A stretch of 38,769 nt of DNA from Desulfobacterales bacterium (GTDB lineage Bacteria > Desulfobacterota > Desulfobacteria > Desulfobacterales > UBA2156), in NCBI GenBank assembly GCA_011049715.1, contig DRHF01000337.1:1-38769 (forward strand), given 5' to 3'. The notes beneath the pieces were generated by a model, which did not search any database, had not been told where the DNA came from, and saw nothing but the letters and a program-made list of their open reading frames with translations. Shown piece by piece: positions 1 through 9,043 of this stretch. The position numbers were made by a program, and so were the translations under genes. Within the stretch, counting starts at the first letter, position 1. The number at the start of each line of letters is the position of its first letter.

Positions 1-462
1 CATCTGTTAGAGGGGAAAAGAATTCTCATTGTCGATGACGAACCCGATGTTTTGGAAACACTTGCGGATCTATTGACCATTTGTGTGGTGAAAACGGCTT
101 CTACTTTTGATCAAGCCAAGACGCTCCTCGAAAGCCAATATTTTGATATCGCGATTCTGGACATCATGGGGGTCGAGGGATACGAATTATTAAAAATATG
201 CAACAAGAAAAAGGTGATAGGTGTGATGCTGACCGCCTATGCAGTGACACCTGAAAATATAAAAATGTCATATGATGAGGGCGCTGCATCGTTTGTACCC
301 AAAGAAGAGATGACCCATATCACTATGTTTTTAAATGATATTTTGGAAGCCAAAGAAAAAGGGGAAAACTTCTGGTGGAGATGGTTTGACAGGCTGGCGG
401 ATTATTGCGAGAAAAAATTTGGACCTGATTGGCAAAAGGATCATGGCTTTAAGGTTCGCTAA
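1..462 (+). CDS. Response regulator receiver protein, 5' end cut by window edge
   Basis: The frame is open from the first base, so the true start lies outside the window; an internal TTG at 52 is not a credible start. The translation has the receiver-domain landmarks at normal spacing: the acidic pair in ILIVDDEP (D12, D13 counted from base 1), the phosphoacceptor aspartate in ILDIMG (D54), the switch threonine in MLTAY (T78) and the conserved lysine in FVPKEE (K101). No DNA-binding or enzymatic output domain follows. The last 40 or so residues are rich in Trp, Lys and aromatic residues. It is therefore a single-domain receiver acting in phosphorelay or protein-protein signalling. It converges with the nitrilase gene 40 bp away and has no visible link to the microcompartment cluster. 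Confidence 0.8.
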   Translation, partial: HLLEGKRILIVDDEPDVLETLADLLTICVVKTASTFDQAKTLLESQYFDIAILDIMGVEGYELLKICNKKKVIGVMLTAYAVTPENIKMSYDEGAASFVPKEEMTHITMFLNDILEAKEKGENFWWRWFDRLADYCEKKFGPDWQKDHGFKVR

Positions 463-502
463 ATGGAAGCCACTGCGATGAAGGCAATCGGATCTTGATT
501 TT

Positions 503-1708
503 TTATTGATCTTCATCTTCCATCCATCCATCCCAGAGCAGTTTCATGTTTTCCCAATTTTCCTCATCCGGAGATGAAGCGCCGGATTGATAATAAGCCC
601 CGCGAAAATGAGTGCCGGGTTCTGTAAATGAACCCCGTTTAATCAGAGAACGGATGTTATCCCTGTAAATTTCATCCACCTTTTCATGGGGCTGCGGATC
701 TTGGTCCATCCACAGATTCTTTGGATGAATCGGTTGTTCATACATTTTTTTGAATATCTCCGTTCTTAAATCCTTCATCCAGTTGCTGTTGAGGTTCATG
801 ACCCTAAACTGCCGAAGCGCCTCAATGTCAATAATTGCCGCCACCATAGTGTTATAGCCCGAAGCGGAATACGAAATGATGTTACCATAATAATCGACCA
901 TGTGGGAATTTCCGCCGGCAATATCAATGGGATGTTTCATCTTTGGATGGAGAAACACAGGCCCGACATTCGGACAAATCATATACAGGCTGTTAAACTG
1001 CGCATGGCCCCGGTTCTGGATCATCCAGCCGCCCCCGCCCGGGTATGAGTTTCCGGTCATCGGCATTGCTTCACTTGGGCGATAAACCACTTCAGCACCA
1101 TTTAGTGCCAACGCTCTAACCGCTTCTGGGTATTCACCGTCGCTGCAGCAAATGGTGCCGATATTTCCAATGTCATCGGTCTTTAATACCGGATAAAAGG
1201 CATCGATACCATCCCCGAAAAGTTCAACCCACCGATCATAAACATCGTGGGGCGTACAGGATCGCTCCCGGCACCATATGTGGTTTTTGGCGGCCTTGTG
1301 TACGATTTCACCGGTAGGTGAAAGGATAAACAGGGTATTGAAGTAACGATTGGGCATTACTTCGGGCCAGCGGGCTTTACACTGAACAACAATATAAGTG
1401 TCATAGAGCTTGGCCAGCACCCCGAGGAATTCAGTCTCTTCCCCTGGAATGTCGATAAACAGGTCGTTTGCCGCAGCAGTATGGGACAAATCAAAGGCTT
1501 CATCGGTAAAACCGGTCATCGCACCTTCCGCCAATGCGATCAGTCTGACCGGCATATTGATGTTGACCATAGACACCGCTGCGTGAATATTTTCTTCAAT
1601 GGTAGCCAAATTGATTTTGATATGTTTTCGATCGGCAATTCCATAGACGACTGTGGATAGACCTACGGCCATATATGGGGCTACCGGTTTTTTCTTCTTT
1701 TTAGGCAC
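503..1708 (-). CDS. Nitrilase-superfamily amidohydrolase (carbon-nitrogen hydrolase)
   Basis: A 401-residue cytoplasmic protein of the nitrilase/amidase superfamily. The Glu-Lys-Cys triad is visible: E61 in ALAEGAMTGF, K141 in KAAKNHIW, and C188 in TICCSDGEYPE. The family hydrolyses amides, nitriles or carbamoyl groups through a cysteine thioester. Length and the long C-terminal tail resemble aliphatic amidase/formamidase-type members, but substrate cannot be read from sequence. The GTG start is chosen because AGGAGG lies 7 bases upstream; the N-terminus is lysine-rich (KKKKK). It is the last gene of the minus-strand run, 35 bp after the AcoX-like gene. In an amine-handling locus it could release ammonia or an amine from an amide precursor; that role is inference. 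Confidence 0.85.
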   Translation of the reverse strand: MPKKKKKPVAPYMAVGLSTVVYGIADRKHIKINLATIEENIHAAVSMVNINMPVRLIALAEGAMTGFTDEAFDLSHTAAANDLFIDIPGEETEFLGVLAKLYDTYIVVQCKARWPEVMPNRYFNTLFILSPTGEIVHKAAKNHIWCRERSCTPHDVYDRWVELFGDGIDAFYPVLKTDDIGNIGTICCSDGEYPEAVRALALNGAEVVYRPSEAMPMTGNSYPGGGGWMIQNRGHAQFNSLYMICPNVGPVFLHPKMKHPIDIAGGNSHMVDYYGNIISYSASGYNTMVAAIIDIEALRQFRVMNLNSNWMKDLRTEIFKKMYEQPIHPKNLWMDQDPQPHEKVDEIYRDNIRSLIKRGSFTEPGTHFRGAYYQSGASSPDEENWENMKLLWDGWMEDEDQ

Positions 1709-1743
1709 CGGGTCCCTCCTGATAAATTCTTGAACATATGTAC

Positions 1744-2877
1744 CTAGTAAGAGATTTTATAGACCATTTCTTCCCTATATCCGGTGACGACCTTCACGTA
1801 CCCTTTCAGCATCTTATCTACCTCTTTATCACCCGTGTCCACCAGAAGCGGTCTTCGCTCCAGCGAAGTAAGCTTGTTTCGGGTTGCCACAACGATAACG
1901 TTTTCTGCTCCGATTTTTTTGATGACGCCGGGGCTCAATTGCTGATTTCCTCTTCCAAATACGTAACCTTGTCCACCGATAGGCGTGATGATGATCTTGG
2001 CCTTTTCCTCTTCAATTAGTTCCATAAGTTGGGCTTCGTTCAGATCAAACGCCACCAGTTTGCCATTCAAGACGGCATCAACACCCAAGAGGGTGTTTTT
2101 TAAACCGAGCCGTTCCATGATTGCCCGTGGCGTTGTACCTGAGCCGATGATATACAGACAGCCCGCGTCCATGGTTTCTACGATCTGCTCGGCGATGGAT
2201 TGCATTGCGAAGATCTCATGATTGCCTGTGACGGAAGCAGCCTTAGCGCCTTGGATAAATCGTCTTTCCAAAGGTACCTTAAGATAGCCGTAAAGTCGGG
2301 TCGAAACCCGCCCCTGACGAAAAGCGGTTTCGTCGATGTCCATGACCTCAAATTCGCCCAATGCCCTGACCTGGCCGCGTAAATACATCATCGCAAGGAC
2401 AGCAGCACGGGCAGGATTGATGGCATAGACACCGGAATGGATTTTGACACCGGCCGGGATACCCACCACCGGCATGCTGAGGCCGACGGCCTGATAGACA
2501 TCCCTTGCCGTGCCGTCTCCGCCGGCGAAAAGCAATAGATCAACACCCAGAGTGGACATCTCCCCACCGGCCCGTAGCGTGTCTTTTGCTGTGGTTCTGC
2601 CGACCTGAATAGAGCCGATGACGCGGGGCTCGAATCCGGCTTCCCGTGCTTCTGTCTCGCCCATCTCATCAGGAAAGGTAACCAGCTCAATTTCATTGAT
2701 GAGAGGACCGAGACCCAAAAGTGTCGTCAGGGCTCTGCCCGGTGCCGAAGGTGTTGCACCTAACTCCCGGGCCCGGCGGAGGGTTTCCTCGCCGTCGCTC
2801 CCCTTGAGCCCAACTCTACCGCCCATGCCTGCAATGGGGTTGACAATCAGACCGACTCTTTTTCCGGCGGATGTCAT
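1744..2877 (-). CDS. AcoX/ATP-NAD kinase-family protein
   Basis: About 378 residues with the nucleotide-binding signature of the NAD kinase/diacylglycerol kinase fold: an N-terminal VGLIVNPIAGMGG motif and LLFAGGDGTARD (the GGDGT motif). AcoX-type relatives sit in catabolic operons (acetoin and others) and their substrate is poorly defined, so no reaction is assigned. The C-terminal half has a second glycine-rich region (IIGSGTTPRAI). ATG at 2877 is preferred to the in-frame TTG at 2886, but neither has a strong ribosome binding site. The gene starts 17 bp after gcvPB and is presumably in the same transcript. Confidence 0.75.
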   Translation of the reverse strand: MTSAGKRVGLIVNPIAGMGGRVGLKGSDGEETLRRARELGATPSAPGRALTTLLGLGPLINEIELVTFPDEMGETEAREAGFEPRVIGSIQVGRTTAKDTLRAGGEMSTLGVDLLLFAGGDGTARDVYQAVGLSMPVVGIPAGVKIHSGVYAINPARAAVLAMMYLRGQVRALGEFEVMDIDETAFRQGRVSTRLYGYLKVPLERRFIQGAKAASVTGNHEIFAMQSIAEQIVETMDAGCLYIIGSGTTPRAIMERLGLKNTLLGVDAVLNGKLVAFDLNEAQLMELIEEEKAKIIITPIGGQGYVFGRGNQQLSPGVIKKIGAENVIVVATRNKLTSLERRPLLVDTGDKEVDKMLKGYVKVVTGYREEMVYKISY

Positions 2878-2893
2878 ACGTTGCAACTCAAAC

Positions 2894-4420
2894 CTAGAAC
2901 TTAAGCCCTTTTTTCCGGTACATGCGCCAGGTCAAAGCCATGGTTTCGGGGTCTTCCGAAGCAGCCATATCTATCTCTCCTACAGCGCAATTTTGCGGTG
3001 CGCTCAATATCACTTCAGGGTTTTCATAGGCCTCATCAGCCACACGACGGACGATCTCAATGAAGCTATCGATCTCGTCCTTGTCCAGACTTTCAGTGGG
3101 CTCGATGACCCATGGCTCCTCTATATAAGGCGGATATCCAAGGGCGAAGGTACTGTTGGGACCGAAATCGGCGATACGCAAAACAAAATGGTGAGCGTCG
3201 ATTCCGGTTTCGTTTAACATCTCCTTTAAGCTGTAGACCGTTTCCTCCATACGGGTTCTGCCCGCCGCCATCGGAACAGTAATGCCTCGAATCTCCTTTA
3301 ATTTGTGGAAAAGATAATTGTTGTTCAATACAGCTATATCGCTGGCCGCAGCGATACCCTCGGAGCCCATGGCCAGAATCCAGGCATACCCCCTGATCGC
3401 GTTCGGCACGTTTCCGTAAAACTGTTTTATCCGGCCGATGCTCAGCGGGCGATCAAAATCAAAGAAGTAGTGTTCCCCTTCCAAAGCCACAACCGGTGAG
3501 GGTAAAAAGGGTGCCAGTCTCTCGGAAACAACCACCACCCCCATACCGGGTCCATAACCGCCATGGGGACTGGAAAAGGCTTTATGCAGATTGTAGTGGA
3601 CCAGATCGAACTTTAAGTCCCTAGGTTTGATACGGCCCATAATCGAATTGGTGTTGGCCGCATCATATGCAAAAATACCGCCCGCTTCATGAATCATGTC
3701 CGCCATTGTCATCAGATTCGGATCAAAAACGCTCAGCGAGGTCGGGTTGGTCTGAATCATACCGGCCGTCCGGTCCGTTACCGCAACCTTTAAAGCTTCA
3801 AGGTCCAGATTGCCGTCATCTGTCTGATCGATGGTAACCACATTAAATCCTGCCATCTTGGCAGATACGGCATTGGTGCCGTGGGAGGTGTAAGGCACGA
3901 TCAAGTCGGTCTTGTGGAGGTTGCCTTTGTGTTTATGATAGGCGGCGATAATCAAACACTCCGTGAATTCGGACAGGGTCCCTGACGGCGGCTGAAAACT
4001 GACTGCATCAAATCCGCTGATGGCCTTAAAGCATTCACCGAGCCGGTATAATATCTCAAGCATCCCCTGGACGCTTTCCCCATCCTGGAGCGGATGAAGT
4101 TCGGCCACCTTTGATGATCCGGCCAGAACCTCATTGACTTTGGGGTTATACTTCATGGTGCAGGTCCCTTCGGCGTTGAATCCGCTGTCCACACAGGTGC
4201 TTTCCTGGGATAGACGAAAAAAATGCCGCATCACCTCCACTTCAGAAAGCTCCGGAATATCCGGCGCTTGCTTTCGGCGCATGTTCTTCGGGATATACGA
4301 CCATCCGTCACCGGCTGTATCCCTGATTTTTTTCTCCACTTTGGGCACAAAATGGCCCCTGGTTCCATTACGCCCCATCTCAAAAATGCAGGGCTCATCG
4401 TATCTGGCTTGTCTATACAT
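2894..4420 (-). CDS. gcvPB: Glycine dehydrogenase (decarboxylating) subunit 2-like, divergent P-protein
   Basis: A 508-residue PLP enzyme of the P-protein subunit 2 family. The PLP lysine region NLHKAFSSPHGG (K280) matches the family pattern NLHK-F-PHGG, and SHGTN is kept near residues 179-183. Several positions normally near-invariant are altered as I remember the family: the usual QPAAGAHGEL-like stretch reads QPPSGTLSEF, and YDGANLNA reads YDAANTNS. It may therefore be a paralogue with a different amino-acid substrate. Its ATG overlaps the stop of gcvPA (ATGA), so the two are translationally coupled. No gcvT, gcvH or lpd is in the window, so a full glycine cleavage system is not encoded here. 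Confidence 0.85.
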   Translation of the reverse strand: MYRQARYDEPCIFEMGRNGTRGHFVPKVEKKIRDTAGDGWSYIPKNMRRKQAPDIPELSEVEVMRHFFRLSQESTCVDSGFNAEGTCTMKYNPKVNEVLAGSSKVAELHPLQDGESVQGMLEILYRLGECFKAISGFDAVSFQPPSGTLSEFTECLIIAAYHKHKGNLHKTDLIVPYTSHGTNAVSAKMAGFNVVTIDQTDDGNLDLEALKVAVTDRTAGMIQTNPTSLSVFDPNLMTMADMIHEAGGIFAYDAANTNSIMGRIKPRDLKFDLVHYNLHKAFSSPHGGYGPGMGVVVVSERLAPFLPSPVVALEGEHYFFDFDRPLSIGRIKQFYGNVPNAIRGYAWILAMGSEGIAAASDIAVLNNNYLFHKLKEIRGITVPMAAGRTRMEETVYSLKEMLNETGIDAHHFVLRIADFGPNSTFALGYPPYIEEPWVIEPTESLDKDEIDSFIEIVRRVADEAYENPEVILSAPQNCAVGEIDMAASEDPETMALTWRMYRKKGLKF

Positions 4421-5815
4421 CAGCGCCGACCTCCCTTCGCAATTTCCCCCAGAGCGGTGATCAGCCGTTCAATGTCTTCCAGCATGTGGGTTTCAGTAAC
4501 GCAATAAAGAGCACTCTTTCCCATTTCCGGGACTTCCCCGGATAAATCCTTACCGCCGACAATGGCATATTTTCGATAAAGGACTTTGTTGACCGTTGCA
4601 ACTTCAACGTTGAGCTTATCGAAATTAACAACAAATTCTTTGAAATGGGCCCCATTCAAGACCGGCGTCTTCAGACCCTCGATTTGGCCGATGCGATTGA
4701 TGGCATAGTTGGGTCCTGGCGGTAATCGCTTCGCTCAGTTCACCCATTCCCTGGGGTCCCATAAGCGCCATATAAACGGCTGCGCCGATGGCGCATAGAT
4801 TGCTGGAAGAGCCGATCAGAGAGGTTGCGTTTTCACGTTGGACAAAGAAGTGTCGCCTATCCCACAGGGTGTCCAAATACCCTTTGCCCTGCCCGTCAAC
4901 AGTCGGGGCCACCGCACCGACGTAACCGGGGAGCTGTTCCAGATATTCCGGATCATCCTTGCAGCCAAATATTCCCAAGGAATTGCCCCCGAAATTCATG
5001 TGTAATCCAAATGGCTGGGCTTCACCGACAACGATATCTGCCCCGTACTCCCCGGGCGGCTCTAAAATACCGAGTGACGACGCATCCACACCGACTGCAA
5101 AGACCGCCCCGGCGTTATGGGCAATTTTTGCGATTACATCCACCTGGTCTTCTATGACACCAAGATAGCTCGGGTTTTCAATATAGACCGCCGCCGTATC
5201 AGGGCCCGTCGACCGTTCCAGTTCGCTCAAATCGAGTGTGCCCCTTTTGGGGTCGAAAGCAACTGTTTGAATCCGGGCACCGCTCCATTCGGTATAGGTT
5301 TTCATCACATCCAGTCTGTCCGGGCTGATGTTGGCGGGTACGAGGATCTGACCACGGCCGGTCAGGCGTCTGGCCATGTTGGCTGCCTCACCGGCAGCGG
5401 TGGACCAGTCATAGACCGAGTTGATGACCACGTCCATGCCGACCATTTCAGCCATCATGCTTTGAAATTCAAAAAGAGCCTGCATCTTACCTTTTTCCGG
5501 TTCAGGTAGGCCGAGGTAAGCAGTTTTGAATTCTGTCCGGTTGATAATTTCATCCACAACAGCCGGTACATAATGGGGCCAGCAGCCGGCCCCGCAAAAC
5601 ACCAGCAACTGGTCATTGTTTTTCGAAAGGATCTCTGCGACGTACCGCCTGAGTTCATACTCGCTCATAGGGTCTGGCAGATTGATTGGATCTGATCTGA
5701 AGGGAAGATCCTTAAAAAGATCATCGATATCATCGATACCGATTTCCTGCATCATTTGTTTCATCACCTCAGGTACTGAATTCGGTATGTATGGGTGCAC
5801 GAATGGTACCGCCAT
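4420..5815 (-). pseudogene. gcvPA: Glycine dehydrogenase subunit 1-like, interrupted by a one-base frameshift
   Basis: Two overlapping reading frames together give one P-protein subunit 1 of about 464 residues. The first runs from ATG 5815 (preceded by AAAGGAGA) through the family body (INLPDPMSEYEL, ALFEFQSMMAEMVGMDV, GADIVVGEAQPFG), then leaves frame after GELSEAITART. The true C-terminus continues in the next frame as NYAINRIGQIEGLKTPV down to the stop at 4420. Removing one base of the GGG run at 4711-4713 (CCC on the coding strand) restores the frame as ART-NYAI. Either the gene is inactivated, or this is a sequencing/assembly indel; gcvPB downstream is intact. Divergence parallels gcvPB (for example CGAGCWPHYVP). 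Confidence 0.85.
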
Positions 5816-5855
5816 GTCCGTCTCCTTTCCTTGCAACACTTTAATTTGTCATGGA

Positions 5856-7157
5856 TTACAGCATTTTGTCAGGAAGCCAAAGCACCAACTGGGGAAATAG
5901 CATGGTCAATATCAATACAAGCAATTGCATGGCAACAAATGGCGGAATCGATCGCCATATGTCCTTGGTGTGTATTTCCGGTGGTGCAACCCCTTTCATC
6001 AAAATGAGGGCCCAACCAAACGGAGGGGTCAGGTAAGCTGCCTGCATGTTGAGGATAAAGACAATTGCAAACCATATGGGATCAAAACCCAGATGGCGGG
6101 CAATGGGAAGGAAGATTGGGGCACATATGGTTATGACTGCATAATCGTCCATGAAGGCGCCAAAGACGAGCAGGATGACTTGCATCGCTATAAGGATGAA
6201 CCAACGGTTTACTTGCAGGCTCTCCACAATTTCCATGACGAGTGTTTGCGCTCCTGCCATCGTATAAACTACCCCGAAAAGAGTGGCTGCCACCAGAATC
6301 CACAGCGCCATACCGCTGATCTTCATGGTCTCAAGACATGAATCGAGCAACACTTTTCTCGTAAAACTGCGATAAATAATACAGATCAAAAAAGCACCCG
6401 ATGCACCCACCCCTGCTGCCTCCGAAGGAGTGGCAACTCCGAAGAAAATCGCTCCCAGTACCATAAAAATTAACATTGCCGGAAGGATAATTTCCTTGAG
6501 TGAAATCATCCTCAGCTTCCAGGTGACATCCTCGGCGACCCTAGGGGCCAGTTGTGGTTGGAAATAACACCTTATGGAAATGTAAAAAATATAAAGTGAT
6601 GCGGTGATAAAGCCCGGAATCGCCCCCCCAAAAAAAAGCCTGCCGATTGAGAGTCGTGTAATAAAAGCAAAAACGATCATGATGATACTGGGAGGGATAA
6701 TTGCTCCCAGCACCCCGCCGGCCATAACACTTCCAAGGGCCAGGGATTTGTCGTAACCACTTTTGAGCATGGCGGGTACGGCAATCAGACCCATCATCAG
6801 GATACCGGGGCCAAAGCCCCCGCACATGGCCAGAGCAACACATACACCGACCGAAACGATTGCTAAACCCCCTCTTACCCCAGTCAACCAGTAGTTGAGG
6901 GCCTTGAAAAGACGATCGGATATGCCGGAGTGAAGCAAAAAATTCCCCATGAGAAGGAACAAGGGAATGCTCATTAAACTGTATTCGGTTATTTGCCGGT
7001 AGGTTGTCGTAGCGACTATAAAGAGGTCATTGGCCCCCCCCAGTATATAAGCAACGAATATGCTGATGCTGGCAAGGGCAAAGACAACCGGCACACCGAG
7101 GGTCAAAAGACATATAAGCCCTCCAAACAGTATGACGGTCACCAGTTCGGTGCTCAT
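5856..7157 (-). CDS. dctM: TRAP transporter large permease (DctM)
   Basis: A 433-residue, strongly hydrophobic protein with about a dozen membrane segments, matching the length and pattern of DctM/SiaM large permeases. Typical family segments include IPLFLLMGNFLLHSG, GGFGPGILMMGLIAVPAML and GGVLGAIIPPSIIMIVFA. It forms the sodium-coupled translocation channel of a TRAP transporter with DctQ and receives substrate from DctP. A GGAGG ribosome binding site lies 5 bases before the ATG. It follows dctQ by 19 bp. The substrate class (small carboxylates or amino-acid-like anions for most family members) cannot be assigned. Confidence 0.95.
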   Translation of the reverse strand: MSTELVTVILFGGLICLLTLGVPVVFALASISIFVAYILGGANDLFIVATTTYRQITEYSLMSIPLFLLMGNFLLHSGISDRLFKALNYWLTGVRGGLAIVSVGVCVALAMCGGFGPGILMMGLIAVPAMLKSGYDKSLALGSVMAGGVLGAIIPPSIIMIVFAFITRLSIGRLFFGGAIPGFITASLYIFYISIRCYFQPQLAPRVAEDVTWKLRMISLKEIILPAMLIFMVLGAIFFGVATPSEAAGVGASGAFLICIIYRSFTRKVLLDSCLETMKISGMALWILVAATLFGVVYTMAGAQTLVMEIVESLQVNRWFILIAMQVILLVFGAFMDDYAVITICAPIFLPIARHLGFDPIWFAIVFILNMQAAYLTPPFGWALILMKGVAPPEIHTKDIWRSIPPFVAMQLLVLILTMLFPQLVLWLPDKML

Positions 7158-7176
7158 GGACCTCCGTTAAAAAATA

Positions 7177-7665
7177 TCAATCCTCGCCTTTGATAAAAAC
7201 GGCGATTCCCTGAACCAGGAAAAGAAAGGCAAATACCGGAATAAGCAATTTAAAAGGATACAGAGGGATACGGAATGCGTGTGCAGACAGTTCTTTAACC
7301 ACCCATGCGTTCCAGCCCATCCAGGACCCCTGCCAAACAAGAACACCCATAAAGCAGATTAATGCTGCCAGGGAAATCAATCTTACGATGTATTGAATCC
7401 TGGGCGGGAAATGATCATATAAAATTTCGATCCGGATATGACCGCTTTTAGAGGTGGTATAAACGCCTGCAAAAAGTATAAATAAACCAAAAAGTTGTTT
7501 GTTGACCGGCCAAGCCCAGTTGGTTGGGTTGTTAAACACATACCGTGCGATAACCTCCGTTGCAGTGACGACCATCATAAAAAAAACCAAAAGGCTGGCC
7601 GGCTTGCTGGTTTTTTGAGTAAAAACATCAACTAGATTAAAAAGAAGCTTGATTCCCTTGGCCAT
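7177..7665 (-). CDS. dctQ: TRAP transporter small permease (DctQ)
   Basis: About 162 residues with four hydrophobic segments and the usual DctQ layout (VVTATEVIARYVFNNP near the first loop, then SGHIRIEILYDHFP). It is the small membrane subunit that pairs with DctM. ATG at 7665 is chosen over the in-frame TTG at 7671 because it has a purine-rich AAGG upstream. The gene lies between dctM and the dctP hairpin. Confidence 0.92.
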   Translation of the reverse strand: MAKGIKLLFNLVDVFTQKTSKPASLLVFFMMVVTATEVIARYVFNNPTNWAWPVNKQLFGLFILFAGVYTTSKSGHIRIEILYDHFPPRIQYIVRLISLAALICFMGVLVWQGSWMGWNAWVVKELSAHAFRIPLYPFKLLIPVFAFLFLVQGIAVFIKGED

Positions 7666-7719
7666 CTTCAAGGCCTTCTCTGCAAATTTAGTAAGCGTTT
7701 AAGGGTTTAAAGGTTTAGA

Positions 7720-7747
7720 GGTTCAGGGTTATGGTAAACCCCGAACC
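7720..7747 (-). other. Stem-loop between dctP and dctQ
   Basis: GGTTCAGGGTT (7720-7730) pairs with AACCCCGAACC (7737-7747) with one mismatch and a 6-base loop. No T-run follows on the coding strand, so it looks more like an mRNA-stabilising or processing hairpin than a full terminator. Such an element just after the binding-protein gene would raise DctP relative to the membrane subunits. Confidence 0.5.
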
Positions 7748-7762
7748 CGTGAACGTCTACCC

Positions 7763-8821
7763 TTATTTCAGTGTTTTTCTCCACTCTTTGACCAATTCGA
7801 CCGCCTTTACGGCCGACGGGTCTCTTTTGGCGATTTCATCCCACAATTTCACGGCAACTTCTTCATGTTTTTTTATGCAAGCATCATCAAAATAGCTCAG
7901 TTTGACTTTGCCTTGCTTCACCAACTCATCAACCTTCTTCATTTCTTCCATGTAAATATCGTTCAGCGCATCAAAATAATCCTTGGCCGCACCTTTAAGC
8001 GCCGCCTTTAGGTTATCCGGCAGAGACTCCCACTTCTTCAGGTTGATCAGTATGTGTCCGGGAACCACATCATTCCCTCCACCCATAATTCGATACGGAG
8101 CCACTTCATGTATATTCATACCTGTAACAGCACTGACATCCCACTGGGTTGTATCGATAACACCCTTGCTCAATGCCATATAGGCCTCCCCGCCATCCAC
8201 AAAAGTGCCGCGGGCGCCCATATTATTGTAAAAGTCTGTCCAGGCGCCTTCTGCCCTGAACTTTTTCCCTTGCATATCTTCACAACTGGTGATCGGTTCC
8301 CTGGCAAGGGTAAAAAGCTCACCATAAGAGTGCATATCCAGCCAGTAAACACCCTGTTTGGCGTATTCCTTGCGGAGCAGTTCCGCGAACCCACTGCTAA
8401 GGAAAAAATCTCGAACAATCTCCGAATTCTCCTTGACCGTTTTTCCAAGCGGCATGGCCCACATTAGGGGCAGGCCGAACTCGATTTCACCGATGGGTGT
8501 GGTTCCGCCCCAATATGCCCCGATACTGTGGAGCATATCCAGGGTTCCCTTCTTTGTCGCCTCAAGGGTCTGTTCGCCCGGGACGATCTCCGGTGCAGCA
8601 AACACCTGGATTTTTATCTGCCCGTTACTTCTTTTGTCTGCAGCGGCCGCAAATTTTTCTAATAATTGCATGGAGATGTCGGCCCGCGGCCAGGCTGACT
8701 GTATCCTCATCTTGTACACCTTCTGAGCAGCTTCCGCCGTTAAATGTCCAACGGTTAAAGAAGCCACAAAAAAGGTAACCAGTACTGCTGTAAATAACCA
8801 AGCGATTTTTTTTAGTTTCAT
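7763..8821 (-). CDS. dctP: TRAP transporter substrate-binding protein (DctP)
   Basis: A 352-residue periplasmic binding protein. The ATG at 8821 is selected over upstream in-frame codons because it gives a standard signal peptide (MKLKKIAWLFTAVLVTFF..., probable cleavage after AEA) and has a GGGGG stretch 5 bases upstream. The family segments are present: KKFRAEGAWTDFYNNMGA and GEAYMALSKGVIDTTQWD, which carry the ligand-facing arginine and tryptophan region. It delivers solute to DctQM. The gene is preceded by its own promoter and a leader of about 130 bases, which starts the dctPQM-gcvPAB-AcoX-nitrilase block. Confidence 0.95.
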   Translation of the reverse strand: MKLKKIAWLFTAVLVTFFVASLTVGHLTAEAAQKVYKMRIQSAWPRADISMQLLEKFAAAADKRSNGQIKIQVFAAPEIVPGEQTLEATKKGTLDMLHSIGAYWGGTTPIGEIEFGLPLMWAMPLGKTVKENSEIVRDFFLSSGFAELLRKEYAKQGVYWLDMHSYGELFTLAREPITSCEDMQGKKFRAEGAWTDFYNNMGARGTFVDGGEAYMALSKGVIDTTQWDVSAVTGMNIHEVAPYRIMGGGNDVVPGHILINLKKWESLPDNLKAALKGAAKDYFDALNDIYMEEMKKVDELVKQGKVKLSYFDDACIKKHEEVAVKLWDEIAKRDPSAVKAVELVKEWRKTLK

Positions 8822-8882
8822 ACGTCCCCCTTTTTTTGGTACGCCCGTTTTTGAGCTAAATGGTTCATTATTGACGGTCTTT

Positions 8883-8908
8883 CCGGGCTGCCGACTCTCG
8901 GCCTCCGG
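8883..8908 (-). other. GC-rich hairpin in the dctP leader
   Basis: In the untranslated leader of dctP the coding strand can form GCCGA-GAG-TCGGC, bracketed by CCGG on both sides. It is followed by A-rich sequence, not a T-run. It may protect the 5' end or regulate translation; I could not match it to a known riboswitch class. Confidence 0.35.
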
Positions 8909-8961
8909 TATTATCACAGTTATAATCTTATTTATCACCTCCCTCATACTATTCTATGTTT

Positions 8962-8991
8962 ATCATAGTACACCAAAAAAAAATGTGTCAA
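8962..8991 (-). promoter_or_regulatory. Sigma70-type promoter upstream of dctP
   Basis: On the minus strand TTGACA (8991-8986) is followed after 18 bases by TATGAT (8967-8962), perfect and 5/6 matches to the -35 and -10 consensus. Expected transcription start is near 8955. The -10 box is inside a short dyad, CTATG-TTTAT-CATAG (8954-8968), which could be an operator. It suggests dctP onwards is expressed separately from the shell operon. Confidence 0.6.
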
Positions 8992-9043
8992 CAGGCTTAT
9001 CTCCGTTTGATATCCAGGGCCCTGGGCTTCTGCAATCAGTTTA

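Noticed and set aside
4625-4730. Programmed frameshift in gcvPA
   Set aside because: No convincing slippery site for the needed +1 shift and P-proteins are not known to use one; a simple indel explains the break.
8822-8955. Glycine or other metabolite riboswitch in the dctP leader (considered because P-protein genes follow)
   Set aside because: The leader hairpin does not show the conserved core of the glycine riboswitch or any class I could recognise.
9014-9025. Palindrome CCAGGGCCCTGG as a terminator
   Set aside because: No loop and no T-run; too short to support.
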